DNA of 64,000 nt, taken from the NCBI GenBank assembly GCA_028279885.1, contig JANQMX010000077.1:1-64000 (forward strand), given 5' to 3'. The notes beneath the pieces were generated by a model, which saw only the letters and a program-made list of their open reading frames with translations, did not search any database and was not told the DNA's origin. Shown here in pieces: positions 1-7,650 of the stretch. This stretch comes from Rhodovibrionaceae bacterium (GTDB lineage: Bacteria > Pseudomonadota > Alphaproteobacteria > Kiloniellales > DSM-21159). The position numbers and the translations under genes were made by a program. Position 1 is the stretch's first letter. Each line of letters begins with the position of its first letter.

Positions 1-16
1 ACACTATCTAAAACCT

Positions 17-610
17 ATGGCCAGACCTTGCGAATTCGACCGAAAAGATGTGCTGGATAGGGCCATGTCCCTGTTCTGGCGCAAGGGCTACGAGTCGACC
101 AGCGTCCAGGACCTCGTCAACATCACCGGCATCAACCGGGCGAGCATGTACAACGCCTTTGGTGACAAGCACGGGCTCTTCGTCGCGGCCGTCGACCGCT
201 ACCTGGAAACCGTGACGTCCAAGCGCGCGGCCTTGCTGGAAGCCAAAGGCTCGCCACGAGCGGCAATCGAGGCTTACTTCTACGATCTCCTCGACTTCTC
301 GCTGGGGCCGGGCCGCAGGCTCGGTTGCCTGTTGACCAACTCGGTGGTCGAGCGGGGGCCGCGGGACGCCGAGGTGGACCACAAATTCGCCAGCAATCTG
401 CAAGGCATAGAGCAGCGCTTCATCGACAAGCTGCGCGAGGGGCAGCGCCTGGGTGAGATCAGCAGCCGGCAGGATGCTGAGGCTCTGGCTCACTTCCTTG
501 TCGGCAGCATGACCGGATTGCGCGTGCTGGCACGGGGCGGCGCGGACGAAGGTGTGCTGCGCGATCTTGTTGAGACCAGCCTTCTTATTCTTCAGCCGGG
601 CGTAAACTAG
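17..610 (+). CDS. TetR/AcrR family transcriptional regulator
   Basis: This 197-residue protein has the length and layout of a TetR repressor. The helix-turn-helix lies at about residues 28-48 (TSVQDLVNITGINRASMYNAF), and an all-helical ligand or sensor domain follows. Cys104 lies in a GCLL segment. In E. coli NemR the same Gly-Cys-Leu position is the redox- and electrophile-sensing cysteine, so a thiol-based sensor is plausible. The gene lies 125 bp upstream of a peroxiredoxin-like gene on the same strand, with an imperfect palindrome between them, which suggests it represses that gene. The start is the first ATG in the window's reading frame, and no good ribosome binding site is visible. TetR membership is secure; the effector is inferred. 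Confidence 0.9.
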   Translation: MARPCEFDRKDVLDRAMSLFWRKGYESTSVQDLVNITGINRASMYNAFGDKHGLFVAAVDRYLETVTSKRAALLEAKGSPRAAIEAYFYDLLDFSLGPGRRLGCLLTNSVVERGPRDAEVDHKFASNLQGIEQRFIDKLREGQRLGEISSRQDAEALAHFLVGSMTGLRVLARGGADEGVLRDLVETSLLILQPGVN

Positions 611-665
611 AGCCTTCTGGCCCTAGGCTTGGTCCTAGACAGAACACAGCTTGTGGCTTGAATTA

Positions 666-681
666 TGGAACAATCATTCCA
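666..681. promoter_or_regulatory. Candidate TetR operator upstream of the peroxiredoxin-like gene
   Basis: The 16 bases TGGAACAATCATTCCA form a dyad with perfect 5-bp outer arms (TGGAA/TTCCA) and a 6-bp centre. The site lies 55 bp before the peroxiredoxin-like start and after the TetR gene. Size and symmetry suit a TetR dimer, but binding is inferred. Confidence 0.45.
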
Positions 682-735
682 AATCTAGGCGGGCGAACCT
701 GTTTCTTCGTCACCGACACCTATGGAGCCCGCCCG

Positions 736-1302
736 ATGACCAGCCAGACGCCTGTCGTTCCCCGCCAAGCCGTTCCCGCCCTCTCTGTGCCGACCCTTGA
801 TCACGGCACCTGGACCCTGTCCGAACAGAGCCCCGAGAACTTCACCCTCGTCGTTTTCTATCGCGGCCTGCATTGCCCGATCTGCGGCAACTATCTGCGC
901 GACCTCGATCGCAAGCTGGGTGATTTCGCCGAGCGGGGCGTCAATGTCGTGGTGCTGAGCAGCGACGAGGAGGCTCGTGCGCGTCAGGCGAAAGAGGATT
1001 GGAAGCTGGACAACCTGACGGTCGGCTACGGCCTTGACCTCGACACGGCCCGTGCCTGGGGCCTCTATGTCTCGTCCGGCATCGGCACGACCTCGAGCGG
1101 CTTCGAGGAGCCGGCCCTCTTCGCCGAGCCCGGCCTCTTCCTGGTGCGCCCCGACGGCACGCTCTATTTCGGCACGGTGCAGACCATGCCCTTCGCCCGG
1201 CCGAACTTCGCCGACATCCTGAAAGCTTTGGACTTCGTGCTCGACCGCGGCTACCCGGCGCGCGGCGAGATCGTCGACCACAAGGCTGCCCAAGCCGCCT
1301 AG
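736..1302 (+). CDS. Peroxiredoxin-like (AhpC/TSA, thioredoxin-fold) protein
   Basis: The 188-residue protein carries a thioredoxin-fold redox site, LHCPICGNYL, with Cys47 and Cys50 in a CPxC arrangement after a hydrophobic strand (VVFYRG). This is the pattern of the peroxiredoxin-like AhpC/TSA families that reduce peroxides or act as thiol oxidoreductases. The reading frame is open from 658, but ATG 736 is the better start because GGAG lies about 8 bases upstream and the extra N-terminus looks unlike protein. It probably forms a redox-response unit with the preceding TetR gene. Substrate and electron donor cannot be read from the sequence. A strong inverted repeat follows the stop codon. Confidence 0.85.
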   Translation: MTSQTPVVPRQAVPALSVPTLDHGTWTLSEQSPENFTLVVFYRGLHCPICGNYLRDLDRKLGDFAERGVNVVVLSSDEEARARQAKEDWKLDNLTVGYGLDLDTARAWGLYVSSGIGTTSSGFEEPALFAEPGLFLVRPDGTLYFGTVQTMPFARPNFADILKALDFVLDRGYPARGEIVDHKAAQAA

Positions 1303-1320
1303 TTCTTTATCCCGGTTCCG

Positions 1321-1388
1321 GCCCGCACCCCCTCCCGGCCAACCCATGACATGGTACCCTAGTGGGTTGGCCGGGAGGGGGTGCGGGC
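1321..1388. terminator. Perfect 25-bp inverted repeat between convergent genes
   Basis: The arms 1321-1345 and 1364-1388 are exact reverse complements of each other (25 of 25 bases) around an 18-base loop. The repeat lies between the peroxiredoxin-like gene and the convergent pepF gene. There is no T-tract on either strand, so it is not a textbook intrinsic terminator. It most likely acts as a bidirectional mRNA end, or it is a REP-like element. Confidence 0.6.
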
Positions 1389-1427
1389 TGGTGCCGTACG
1401 CGCTTTCTTAGAAAGCGCAAAGAGAGT

Positions 1428-3233
1428 TTAGGCTGTGTCGAGGGCTTCCAACTCGTCGATCAATCCGTCGATCACGGCCAAGCCCTTGTTCCAGAAGGCA
1501 GGGTCTGAGGCATCGAGGCCGAAGGGCGCCAAAAGCTCCTTGTGGCGGCGCGTTCCGCCGGCGCTCAGCATCTCCATGTACTTCTCGGCAAAGCCCGTAT
1601 CGGCGTCCTGGTAGACCGCGTAGAGCGAGTTCACCAGGCAGTCGCCGAAGGCATAGGCGTAGACATAGAACGGCACATGAATGAAGTGCGGGATATAGGC
1701 CCAGTAAACCCGGTAGCTGTCATCGAAGTCGAAGACAGGCCCAAGGCTTTCCCGCTGAGTCGCCATCCAGATCTCGGCGATCTCGTCTGGTAGAAGCTCG
1801 CCTTCTGCGCGCCGCTTGTGCAGCTCCGTTTCGAAGCGGTGGAAAGCGATCTGCCGCACCACGGTGTTCAGCATGTCCTCCACCTTGGTCGCCAGCATGA
1901 CCTTGCGCTGCGTGGCATCCTGCGTCTGCTTGAGCAGCGCCTGGAAGGTCAGCATCTCGCCGAACACGGAGGCCGTCTCGGCCAAGGTCAGCGGCGTCGA
2001 GGCCATCAGATGGCCCTGCGGACCGGCCAGCACCTGGTGCACGCCGTGGCCCAGCTCGTGGGCCAAGGTGGTCACGTCCCGCGGCCGGCCCTGATAGTTC
2101 AGCAGCAGGTAGGGGTGCGCGCTCGGCACGGTCGGGTGGGCGAAGGCACCCGGCGCCTTGCCAGGTGCCACCGGCGCGTGGATCCAGGCATTGTCGAAGA
2201 AGCGCTTGCCGATGTCCGCCAGGTTGCTTGAGAAGCCGCCATAGGCGGAGAGCACCGTCTCGCGCGCCTCCTCCCAAGGAATCACCCGGTCGTCGGCCTC
2301 AGGCAGCGGCGCGTTGCGATCCCAATAGGGCATCCGCTCCTTGCCGAGCCACTGCGCCTTTCTTTGGTAGTAGCGATGGGCGAGGCGCGGATAGGCCTCG
2401 GTCACGGCCTCGACCAAGGCATCGACCACCTCGTCCTCGACGAAGTTGGCCAGATTGCGTGAGGAGACCGGGCGGGCAAAGCCGCGCCAGGTGTCTTCCG
2501 TCGCTTTGTCGCGGGCCAATGTGTTGGTGATCAGCGCGAAGCTCGGCAGGCGCTCTTGCAAGCCGTTGGAGAAGGAGAGGGCGGCCTCCTTGCGCACGGA
2601 CTCCGCGGGGTCGGTCATCTTGTGAAGGATCTCGGCGCTGCTCAGCATCTCGCCATCGAAGGAGAAGCGCAGCGCCGCCATGGTTTCGTCGAACAGCCGG
2701 GTCCAGGCCGCGCGGCCGGTGACCTGCTTGTCGTTGAACAGCCGCTCCAGGTCCTCGCTCAATTGATAGGGCCGGAAGGCGCGCAGATCGCGCAGCCAGG
2801 GGCGATAGCGCGCCAGCGAGGGCTCGGCATAGAGGCTCTCCAGGCGCTCCTCGCTGATGTCGTTGAGCTCCAGGGCGAAAAAGAGCAGTTCGGCGTTGAC
2901 CTCGGTGCCGAGCTCCTGGACCGATTGCAGCAGACGCCCGTTCTCAGGCGCGCTCATGTCGGCGGAGTAGGTGAGCTGGGCAAAGCTCGACAAGCGCACC
3001 AGGCGCTCTTCGATGGCCTCGTAACGGGCGATCGCTTCGGCAAGCTCCTTACCGTCGAGCTTCGCCAGGCGTCCGGCGTAGTCGCGGCGGAAGGTCTTGG
3101 CGTCCTGGTCAACCGCCTCACAGTCGGCGCGATAGGCCTCGCTGTCGGCCGAAGGATAGAGATCCGAAAGATCCCAAGTGGGTAACGCCCCTAAGGTGTC
3201 CTTCTGCGGCTTGCTTACCTGCTGCGTCATCAC
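1428..3233 (-). CDS. pepF: Oligoendopeptidase F, M3 family zinc metallopeptidase
   Basis: The 601-residue cytoplasmic protein has the length of M3B oligoendopeptidases, which cut short peptides of roughly 7-17 residues. The zinc site is clear: H392-E393-L-G-H396, with the third ligand Glu419 in LAETASVFGE 23 residues later. The N-terminal half is the helical lobe usual for the family, and no signal peptide is present. The start offers two consecutive ATG codons; AAGG lies about 12 bases before the first. The gene is divergent from the acyl-CoA ligase at 3373 and convergent with the peroxiredoxin-like gene. The role is peptide turnover and nutrition. Confidence 0.95.
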   Translation of the reverse strand: MMTQQVSKPQKDTLGALPTWDLSDLYPSADSEAYRADCEAVDQDAKTFRRDYAGRLAKLDGKELAEAIARYEAIEERLVRLSSFAQLTYSADMSAPENGRLLQSVQELGTEVNAELLFFALELNDISEERLESLYAEPSLARYRPWLRDLRAFRPYQLSEDLERLFNDKQVTGRAAWTRLFDETMAALRFSFDGEMLSSAEILHKMTDPAESVRKEAALSFSNGLQERLPSFALITNTLARDKATEDTWRGFARPVSSRNLANFVEDEVVDALVEAVTEAYPRLAHRYYQRKAQWLGKERMPYWDRNAPLPEADDRVIPWEEARETVLSAYGGFSSNLADIGKRFFDNAWIHAPVAPGKAPGAFAHPTVPSAHPYLLLNYQGRPRDVTTLAHELGHGVHQVLAGPQGHLMASTPLTLAETASVFGEMLTFQALLKQTQDATQRKVMLATKVEDMLNTVVRQIAFHRFETELHKRRAEGELLPDEIAEIWMATQRESLGPVFDFDDSYRVYWAYIPHFIHVPFYVYAYAFGDCLVNSLYAVYQDADTGFAEKYMEMLSAGGTRRHKELLAPFGLDASDPAFWNKGLAVIDGLIDELEALDTA

Positions 3234-3372
3234 CAGCTACCTTTTCGATGCAGATTGCGACTTCGGCTATATGGGCGCCGTGCAGGATGTGTCCAAGCTC
3301 ACAAAGGGCATCGTTGGCTACTGATATTGGGCCATGGAAACCACGTGGGCCGAGAGGGACAGGGAGATACCG

Positions 3373-5178
3373 ATGGACTACAGCGCCTGGTCGTCGCTGA
3401 CAGAGCTTTTCTTCGCACAAGCCAAGCGGCATTCCGACAAGCCCTTTCTCTGGGCAAAACGGGATGGTCGCTTTCAGCCCTGGACCTGGGCCGAGGTCGA
3501 GCGCTGCGTCAAGGAGCTCTCGCGTGGCCTGCGGGAGCAGGGCCTGAAGCGGGGCGAGCGCGTCGTTCTGGTCTCCGAGAACCGCCCTGAATGGGTGATC
3601 GCTGACCTCGCCATCATGGCCGCCGGTGGGATTACGGTCCCGGCCTATGTCACCAACACCCGCGAAGACCACGCGCATATCCTTGAGAACAGCGGCGCGG
3701 TCGGTGCGATTGTCTCCACAGCGGCTTTGGCGAAGCGCCTGTTGCCTGCGGCCGAAGCGGCGCCGGATTGTCGCTGGGCTGTTGCCATTGAGCCCGTACC
3801 CGATGCGGCGAGCGGCGCCTCGCTGGAGGTTCTCGGCTGGGACGATGTGCGGCAGCGCGGCGCGGCACAGCCGGACGATGTGGAAGACTATGCCGGCCAG
3901 GCTACCCGCGACGACGTCTGCTGCTTCATCTACACCTCCGGCACCGGCGGCCTGCCCAAGGGTGTGATGTTGAGCCACGGCAACATTCTGGCCAACTGCC
4001 ATGGTGCCTATGTGCTGGTGTCGGAGGTCGGCATCGAGCACGAAAGCTATCTGTCGTTTCTGCCGCTGTCTCACTCCTACGAGCACACGGTCGGTGAGTT
4101 CTTCACCATGAGCATCGGCGCGGAGGTCTATTTCGCCGAGAGCGTTGAAACGTTGCTGAGCGATCTGGCAACCGTTCGGCCGACGATCATGACGGCCGTG
4201 CCGCGGCTCTACGAGAGCATTCACCAGCGCATCGAGCGGGGGCTCAAGAAGGAGAAGCCCTTCAAGCGCAAGCTCTTCGCCAAGACGCTGGAGATCGGCC
4301 TTAAGCGCTATCGCGACCCGAGTTCGCTCAGCCTCTTGGACAAGGTGATCGATCTGCCCTGTGAGCACCTGGTGCGCAACAAGGTCAGGCAGCGCTTCGG
4401 CGGCCGCCTGAAGGGCATGATGTCCGGCGGCGCGGCGCTCAATACCGATATCGGCGAGTACTTCCAGGCGCTCGGCTTGAACATTTTGCAGGGCTATGGC
4501 CAGACCGAAGCGGCGCCGGTGATCGCCGCCAACCCCCCGCGGCGTGTCAAAATCGATACGGTTGGTCCACCGCTCACTGGCGTCGAGGTCAAGATCGCAG
4601 AGGACGGAGAGATCCTCGCCCGCGGCGAGATGGTAATGAAAGGCTACTGGGGCGACGAGGAAGCGACGGCCCGGACGGTGGTCGACGGCTGGCTGCACAC
4701 GGGCGATATCGGCGAGATCGACGCGGACGGTTACATCAAGATCACCGACCGCAAGAAGGATATCATCGTGCTGTCCGGCGGCGACAACGTTTCGCCGGCG
4801 CGCGTCGAGGGGCAACTGACCCTGCAGCCGGAGATCCACCAGGCCATGGTCTACGGCGACAAGCACCCGCATCTGGTTGCGCTCCTGGTGCCGGACGAGG
4901 AGTGGCTGAAGGGCTGGGCGCGGGAGCAGGGCTTGAGTGGCAAGCTCGAGGAGCCCGCCGGCCAGGACGCGCTCAGAAAGGCCATGGGGGCCGTCATCGA
5001 GCGGGTCAACACCGGGCTGTCCAACCTGGAGAAGCTGCGCCGCTTCGAGATCGTTGCCGAGCCCTTCACGGTGGAGAACGGCATGATGACGCCGACCCTC
5101 AAGATTCGCCGTCACATGATCAAGGCGAACTACGGCGAAGCGCTTGAAGCGCTCTACAGCAAGGCGGCCGCGCAGTAG
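3373..5178 (+). CDS. Long-chain acyl-CoA synthetase (AMP-forming)
   Basis: The 601-residue enzyme belongs to the ANL adenylate-forming superfamily and should activate fatty acids to acyl-CoA through an acyl-AMP. Residues 187-202 carry the phosphate-binding loop (YTSGTGGLPKGVMLSH). Later come the YGQTEAAP adenine-binding segment, GWLHTGD, and the DRKKDIIVLSGG hinge region. It resembles the FAA1-type long-chain subgroup. The frame is open from 3334, but ATG 3373 is preceded at 3361-3366 by AGGGAG and removes a charged extension, so I prefer it. A damaged second copy of its last 23 codons lies at 5832-5905. Acyl chain preference is not visible. Confidence 0.93.
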   Translation: MDYSAWSSLTELFFAQAKRHSDKPFLWAKRDGRFQPWTWAEVERCVKELSRGLREQGLKRGERVVLVSENRPEWVIADLAIMAAGGITVPAYVTNTREDHAHILENSGAVGAIVSTAALAKRLLPAAEAAPDCRWAVAIEPVPDAASGASLEVLGWDDVRQRGAAQPDDVEDYAGQATRDDVCCFIYTSGTGGLPKGVMLSHGNILANCHGAYVLVSEVGIEHESYLSFLPLSHSYEHTVGEFFTMSIGAEVYFAESVETLLSDLATVRPTIMTAVPRLYESIHQRIERGLKKEKPFKRKLFAKTLEIGLKRYRDPSSLSLLDKVIDLPCEHLVRNKVRQRFGGRLKGMMSGGAALNTDIGEYFQALGLNILQGYGQTEAAPVIAANPPRRVKIDTVGPPLTGVEVKIAEDGEILARGEMVMKGYWGDEEATARTVVDGWLHTGDIGEIDADGYIKITDRKKDIIVLSGGDNVSPARVEGQLTLQPEIHQAMVYGDKHPHLVALLVPDEEWLKGWAREQGLSGKLEEPAGQDALRKAMGAVIERVNTGLSNLEKLRRFEIVAEPFTVENGMMTPTLKIRRHMIKANYGEALEALYSKAAAQ

Positions 5179-5213
5179 CGCACAGCGAACCTTTGCCGAA
5201 GCAACGATGCCGC
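5105..5213 (+). repeat. Left copy of a 109-bp direct repeat (3' end of the acyl-CoA ligase gene)
   Basis: Bases 5105-5213 cover the last codons, the stop and about 35 bp downstream of the acyl-CoA ligase gene. They match 5832-5940 at about 99 of 109 positions by eye. The two copies are in the same orientation, 727 bp apart, and flank the DUF1801 gene. Confidence 0.9.
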
Positions 5214-5244
5214 GCGGCCCTGAGCAACGTCGGCAGGCAGCAAC

Positions 5245-5697
5245 CTATCGTCCGTCCTCATCCCGCGTTTCCCAACCTGCCTTTCGCCTGGCGTGATAGG
5301 TGAGGGCCAGGGAAAAACAGTGCTTGAGAGCATCTCGGGGAAGCTCCGAGTCTTCTCCGAAAATCAGTGCCTGGTTGCCCTCGAACTCGAACAAATCGGG
5401 ATAGAGTGCGCGGAATGTCGAGACTAGGCTGGTTTGGCAATGAAACAAGGCAGCGTAGTGCCCAGGCCTTTTGCCCAAGGCGTCGATGCGGACGGTGGTT
5501 CCTGCCTTGGGTATTTGCGGTACGTAGGAGGGTTGCCCCCACTTCACGGTCTCGATAAGCGGCCCCACGGCTTTTGTGTCGTCCGCGCTTTCGAAGATCA
5601 GCGCGCGCAGCCGCAACAGCCTTTCTCTCAAGACCTCCGGATAGGCGGCGAAGATCGCCGCCACTCTGGGGTCGTCGAAGGGCCGCAGCTTATCCAC
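5245..5697 (-). CDS. DUF1801 (YdhG-like) family protein
   Basis: The 150-residue protein looks like the DUF1801/YdhG family: a helical N-terminus, then the segment ETVKWGQPSY, a characteristic core motif, then aromatic-rich strands (GHYAALFHCQTSL). The biochemical function of the family is not established. It is cytoplasmic, with no signal or membrane segment. It sits between two direct repeats derived from the neighbouring gene ends, inside the first copy of an old tandem duplication. It therefore probably arrived after the duplication, or the second copy lost it. No operon partner is present. Confidence 0.75.
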   Translation of the reverse strand: MDKLRPFDDPRVAAIFAAYPEVLRERLLRLRALIFESADDTKAVGPLIETVKWGQPSYVPQIPKAGTTVRIDALGKRPGHYAALFHCQTSLVSTFRALYPDLFEFEGNQALIFGEDSELPRDALKHCFSLALTYHARRKAGWETRDEDGR

Positions 5698-5786
5698 GAA
5701 CTTGTTCTGCTGATGTGTGGATCCTTAAGTCGGAGTCTTGCTGACGCGCAGACTGTCTGTCCAGCTCTTAAGACCGTCCTCCAGGA

Positions 5787-5831
5787 CTAGAGACCTTGGC
5801 TTGCCGCCCGGTTGAGCGACCAGTCGTAGTC
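5787..5831 (-). pseudogene. C-terminal fragment of a second DUF547 gene copy
   Basis: Read on the minus strand, this stretch encodes DYDWSLNRAASQGL and a stop. The intact DUF547 gene at 6016 ends EYDWSLNRPLGQGS and a stop. The nucleotide run from 5809 to 5828 differs from 6038-6057 at one base. There is no upstream coding sequence, because at 5832 the frame runs into the acyl-CoA ligase fragment. It is the end of one unit of a tandem duplication. Confidence 0.85.
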
Positions 5832-5905
5832 TTCGCCGTCACATGATCAAGGCGAACTACGGCGAAGCGCTCGAAGCACTCTACAGCAAGGCGGCCGCCC
5901 CGTAG
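5832..5905 (+). pseudogene. C-terminal fragment of a second acyl-CoA ligase copy
   Basis: The last 23 codons of the ligase (RRHMIKANYGEALEALYSKA and three more) and a stop codon at 5903-5905 are repeated here with 22 of 23 residues identical. No start codon or catalytic region is present. Homology continues past the stop to about 5940. Together with the DUF547 fragment it marks the start of the second unit of a duplicated gene junction. Confidence 0.9.
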
Positions 5906-5931
5906 CGCACAGCAAACCTCTATTGAAGCAA

Positions 5932-5965
5932 CGACGCCGCCGGTCCGTGCGGGCCGGCGGCGTCG
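5932..5965. terminator. GC-rich 15-bp hairpin, probable bidirectional terminator
   Basis: Arms 5932-5946 and 5951-5965 pair over 15 bp, with a single G-T wobble and a 4-base loop (GTGC). The hairpin lies just after the ligase fragment and before the end of the DUF547 gene. In the other copy of the duplicated unit only the left arm region (around 5205-5215) is recognisable, so the DUF1801 insertion or a deletion broke that copy of the hairpin. There is no T-tract. Confidence 0.5.
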
Positions 5966-6015
5966 CCATTTCGCCGGGAAAAGGGGCTGGGGCCCCGGCG
6001 AACAACTCCTTTATC

Positions 6016-6891
6016 TCAGGACCCTTGGCCGAGGGGCCGGTTCAGCGACCAGTCGTATTCATGGCCGGCCAGGTCGTTCGCGCCCTCGAGCTTGGCGGCC
6101 GTCTCACCCTCGGCATAGCGCTTCAGATGGGCGATGATGCCGTCCGTGTTGCCGCCGAAGTCTTCACTGAACCAGGCGTAGATGCTGGAGACCACGAGGC
6201 CGTTGCTGCCGCTGTGCACGCCACGGGGCGAGTTGACGAACTCGCGCGCCGCTTGGTCGAGCTGGCTGTCCAGTGCCGTTCCGGTAAAGGCTGAAGACTG
6301 CAGGTTGGGGCAGCCGATGGCGGCGCAGTTCACCGCGTAGTGGATGCGCGGGTCGTTCCAGATGGGACGCAGAATGCGGTGCTCGATATCGTTGAGCGAC
6401 AGCTCTTCGCCCAGCACGGTGATCAGCGGCTTGTCCCAGGGACCATCGGCAAAGAGGCCGGGGGAGATGTCGATATCGCGGATGCTGTCGACGGGATAAT
6501 GGTCCAGCACCACCTGCACTGTCAGCGCGTTGTAGAGGTTGACCCAGTAGGCGTACTGTTCGTTGCGATTGTAGCCGTCGATGTTCACACGGCCGAGTTG
6601 CCCGATGTAGGCATCGAGAGCCTGGCGTTCCGGGCCGACGACTGCGCGGTAGTCGAAGCGGTGGATGCCTTGAGGATCGCGTTTGATGTGACGCTGCAGC
6701 AGCTGGTCCCAAGTGCCGTGGTCGATGACTTCGGTGCTGGCACTGTCATGCCGCTCCCAGCGGTCCCACAGCTCGGATTTGGGTGCGAAGAGGGACTCCA
6801 GCCCACCGAAGCCGAAGAGCGGCAGGGCAAGCACTGGGATGATCAGGAGGCGCAGCGCTCGGCGGCGGCGCAAGCTGGCAAGGGTCAGCAT
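6016..6891 (-). CDS. DUF547 domain protein, exported or membrane-anchored
   Basis: The 291-residue protein starts with a basic stretch and a hydrophobic segment (residues 12-30, RALRLLIIPVLALPLFGFGG), so it is exported or anchored. The rest matches DUF547: YAYWVNLYNALTVQVVLDHY, then HYAVNCAAIGCPNL with the conserved Asn-Cys and the second Cys, then FVNSPRGV. DUF547 is described as a cysteine-peptidase-like fold of unknown activity, and the conserved Cys and His here fit a possible catalytic site. A strong AAAGGAG site lies 8 bases before the ATG. It is the last of four minus-strand genes (9212 to 6016), 39 bp after the glycosyltransferase. A fragment of a second copy lies at 5787. Confidence 0.8.
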   Translation of the reverse strand: MLTLASLRRRRALRLLIIPVLALPLFGFGGLESLFAPKSELWDRWERHDSASTEVIDHGTWDQLLQRHIKRDPQGIHRFDYRAVVGPERQALDAYIGQLGRVNIDGYNRNEQYAYWVNLYNALTVQVVLDHYPVDSIRDIDISPGLFADGPWDKPLITVLGEELSLNDIEHRILRPIWNDPRIHYAVNCAAIGCPNLQSSAFTGTALDSQLDQAAREFVNSPRGVHSGSNGLVVSSIYAWFSEDFGGNTDGIIAHLKRYAEGETAAKLEGANDLAGHEYDWSLNRPLGQGS

Positions 6892-6930
6892 GGATAGTCT
6901 CCTTTGGGATTCCTTTGAGCTGCGCCTCAG

Positions 6931-7650
6931 CTAGGCAGGCCTGTTTTGCATCGGGCGAAGTCGTTCTCTGCGGCGCTGCGCCTCGTAGCGTTTGGCGAGC
7001 CAACCGGGGGCGACGCCCAGATGGTAGAGGGCATGGATCTCCAGCCAACCCCAGACGATATCCGTTGCGCTGCGTCCTTCGAAGCGCCGGGAGGAGGTGA
7101 CCAACGGCGGCTCCTCGATGCAGCAGGTCGGGCCCGTTCGTTCCAGCCGGCGGTTGAACTCGTAGTCCTCCATCAGCGCGATGGGGCGGATGCCGCCGAT
7201 GCGGTCATAGACCGCGCGTCGCACGAAAACTGCGGAGTCACCGTAATAAAAGCCGCGCCGGCGGAGCCAGGCATAGAAGCCTGTCAGCCAGCGGTTGAAG
7301 GCGCTGTCACCGCTGAAGATCAGTCGGAAGTTGCCGCCCGGGCAGTCCGGCCGGTCGGTGAGCACCGTCTCAATGCGGGCCAGTCCCCCGGCGGGAAAGG
7401 CCGAGTCGGCGTGCAGGAAGAGCAGCGTATCGCCGCTTGCTGCGTGAACGCCGGCGACCAGCTGCTGGCCCCGGCCCGGCACGCTCAGGATCACCTTGGC
7501 CTGGTGTGCCGCGGCGATCTCCCGGGTCGCGTCGCTGCTGCCGCCGTCGACGACGATCGCCTCGTGCGGTGCGCTCTCCCCTGCCAGCTGCCGTAGTAGG
7601 CCGGGCAGCCGCGCTGCCTCGTTCAAGGTGGGAATGATGACTGAGATCAT
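6931..7650 (-). CDS. TIGR04283-type family 2 glycosyltransferase
   Basis: The 239-residue GT-A protein begins ISVIIPTLNEAARL, has the nucleotide-sugar region VVDGGSSDATREIA and the metal-binding LLFLHADSAFP, and lacks membrane helices. This is the TIGR04283 subgroup, often labelled arsenosugar biosynthesis glycosyltransferase because of its company in some genomes. Here no arsS, arsM or TIGR04282 gene is present, so that label should not be taken as function. Its ATG overlaps the stop of the diiron protein by 4 bp (ATGA), so the two are translationally coupled. The acceptor substrate is unknown. Confidence 0.82.
   Translation of the reverse strand: MISVIIPTLNEAARLPGLLRQLAGESAPHEAIVVDGGSSDATREIAAAHQAKVILSVPGRGQQLVAGVHAASGDTLLFLHADSAFPAGGLARIETVLTDRPDCPGGNFRLIFSGDSAFNRWLTGFYAWLRRRGFYYGDSAVFVRRAVYDRIGGIRPIALMEDYEFNRRLERTGPTCCIEEPPLVTSSRRFEGRSATDIVWGWLEIHALYHLGVAPGWLAKRYEAQRRRERLRPMQNRPA

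Noticed and set aside
3118..5115. Long minus-strand frame (665 codons) opposite the acyl-CoA ligase gene
   Set aside because: It is the antisense shadow of a strongly conserved enzyme in GC-rich DNA and shows no family motif.
6931..7650. Arsenosugar biosynthesis as the role of the glycosyltransferase
   Set aside because: The name comes from family context in other genomes; no arsenic methyltransferase or radical SAM ArsS gene is here.
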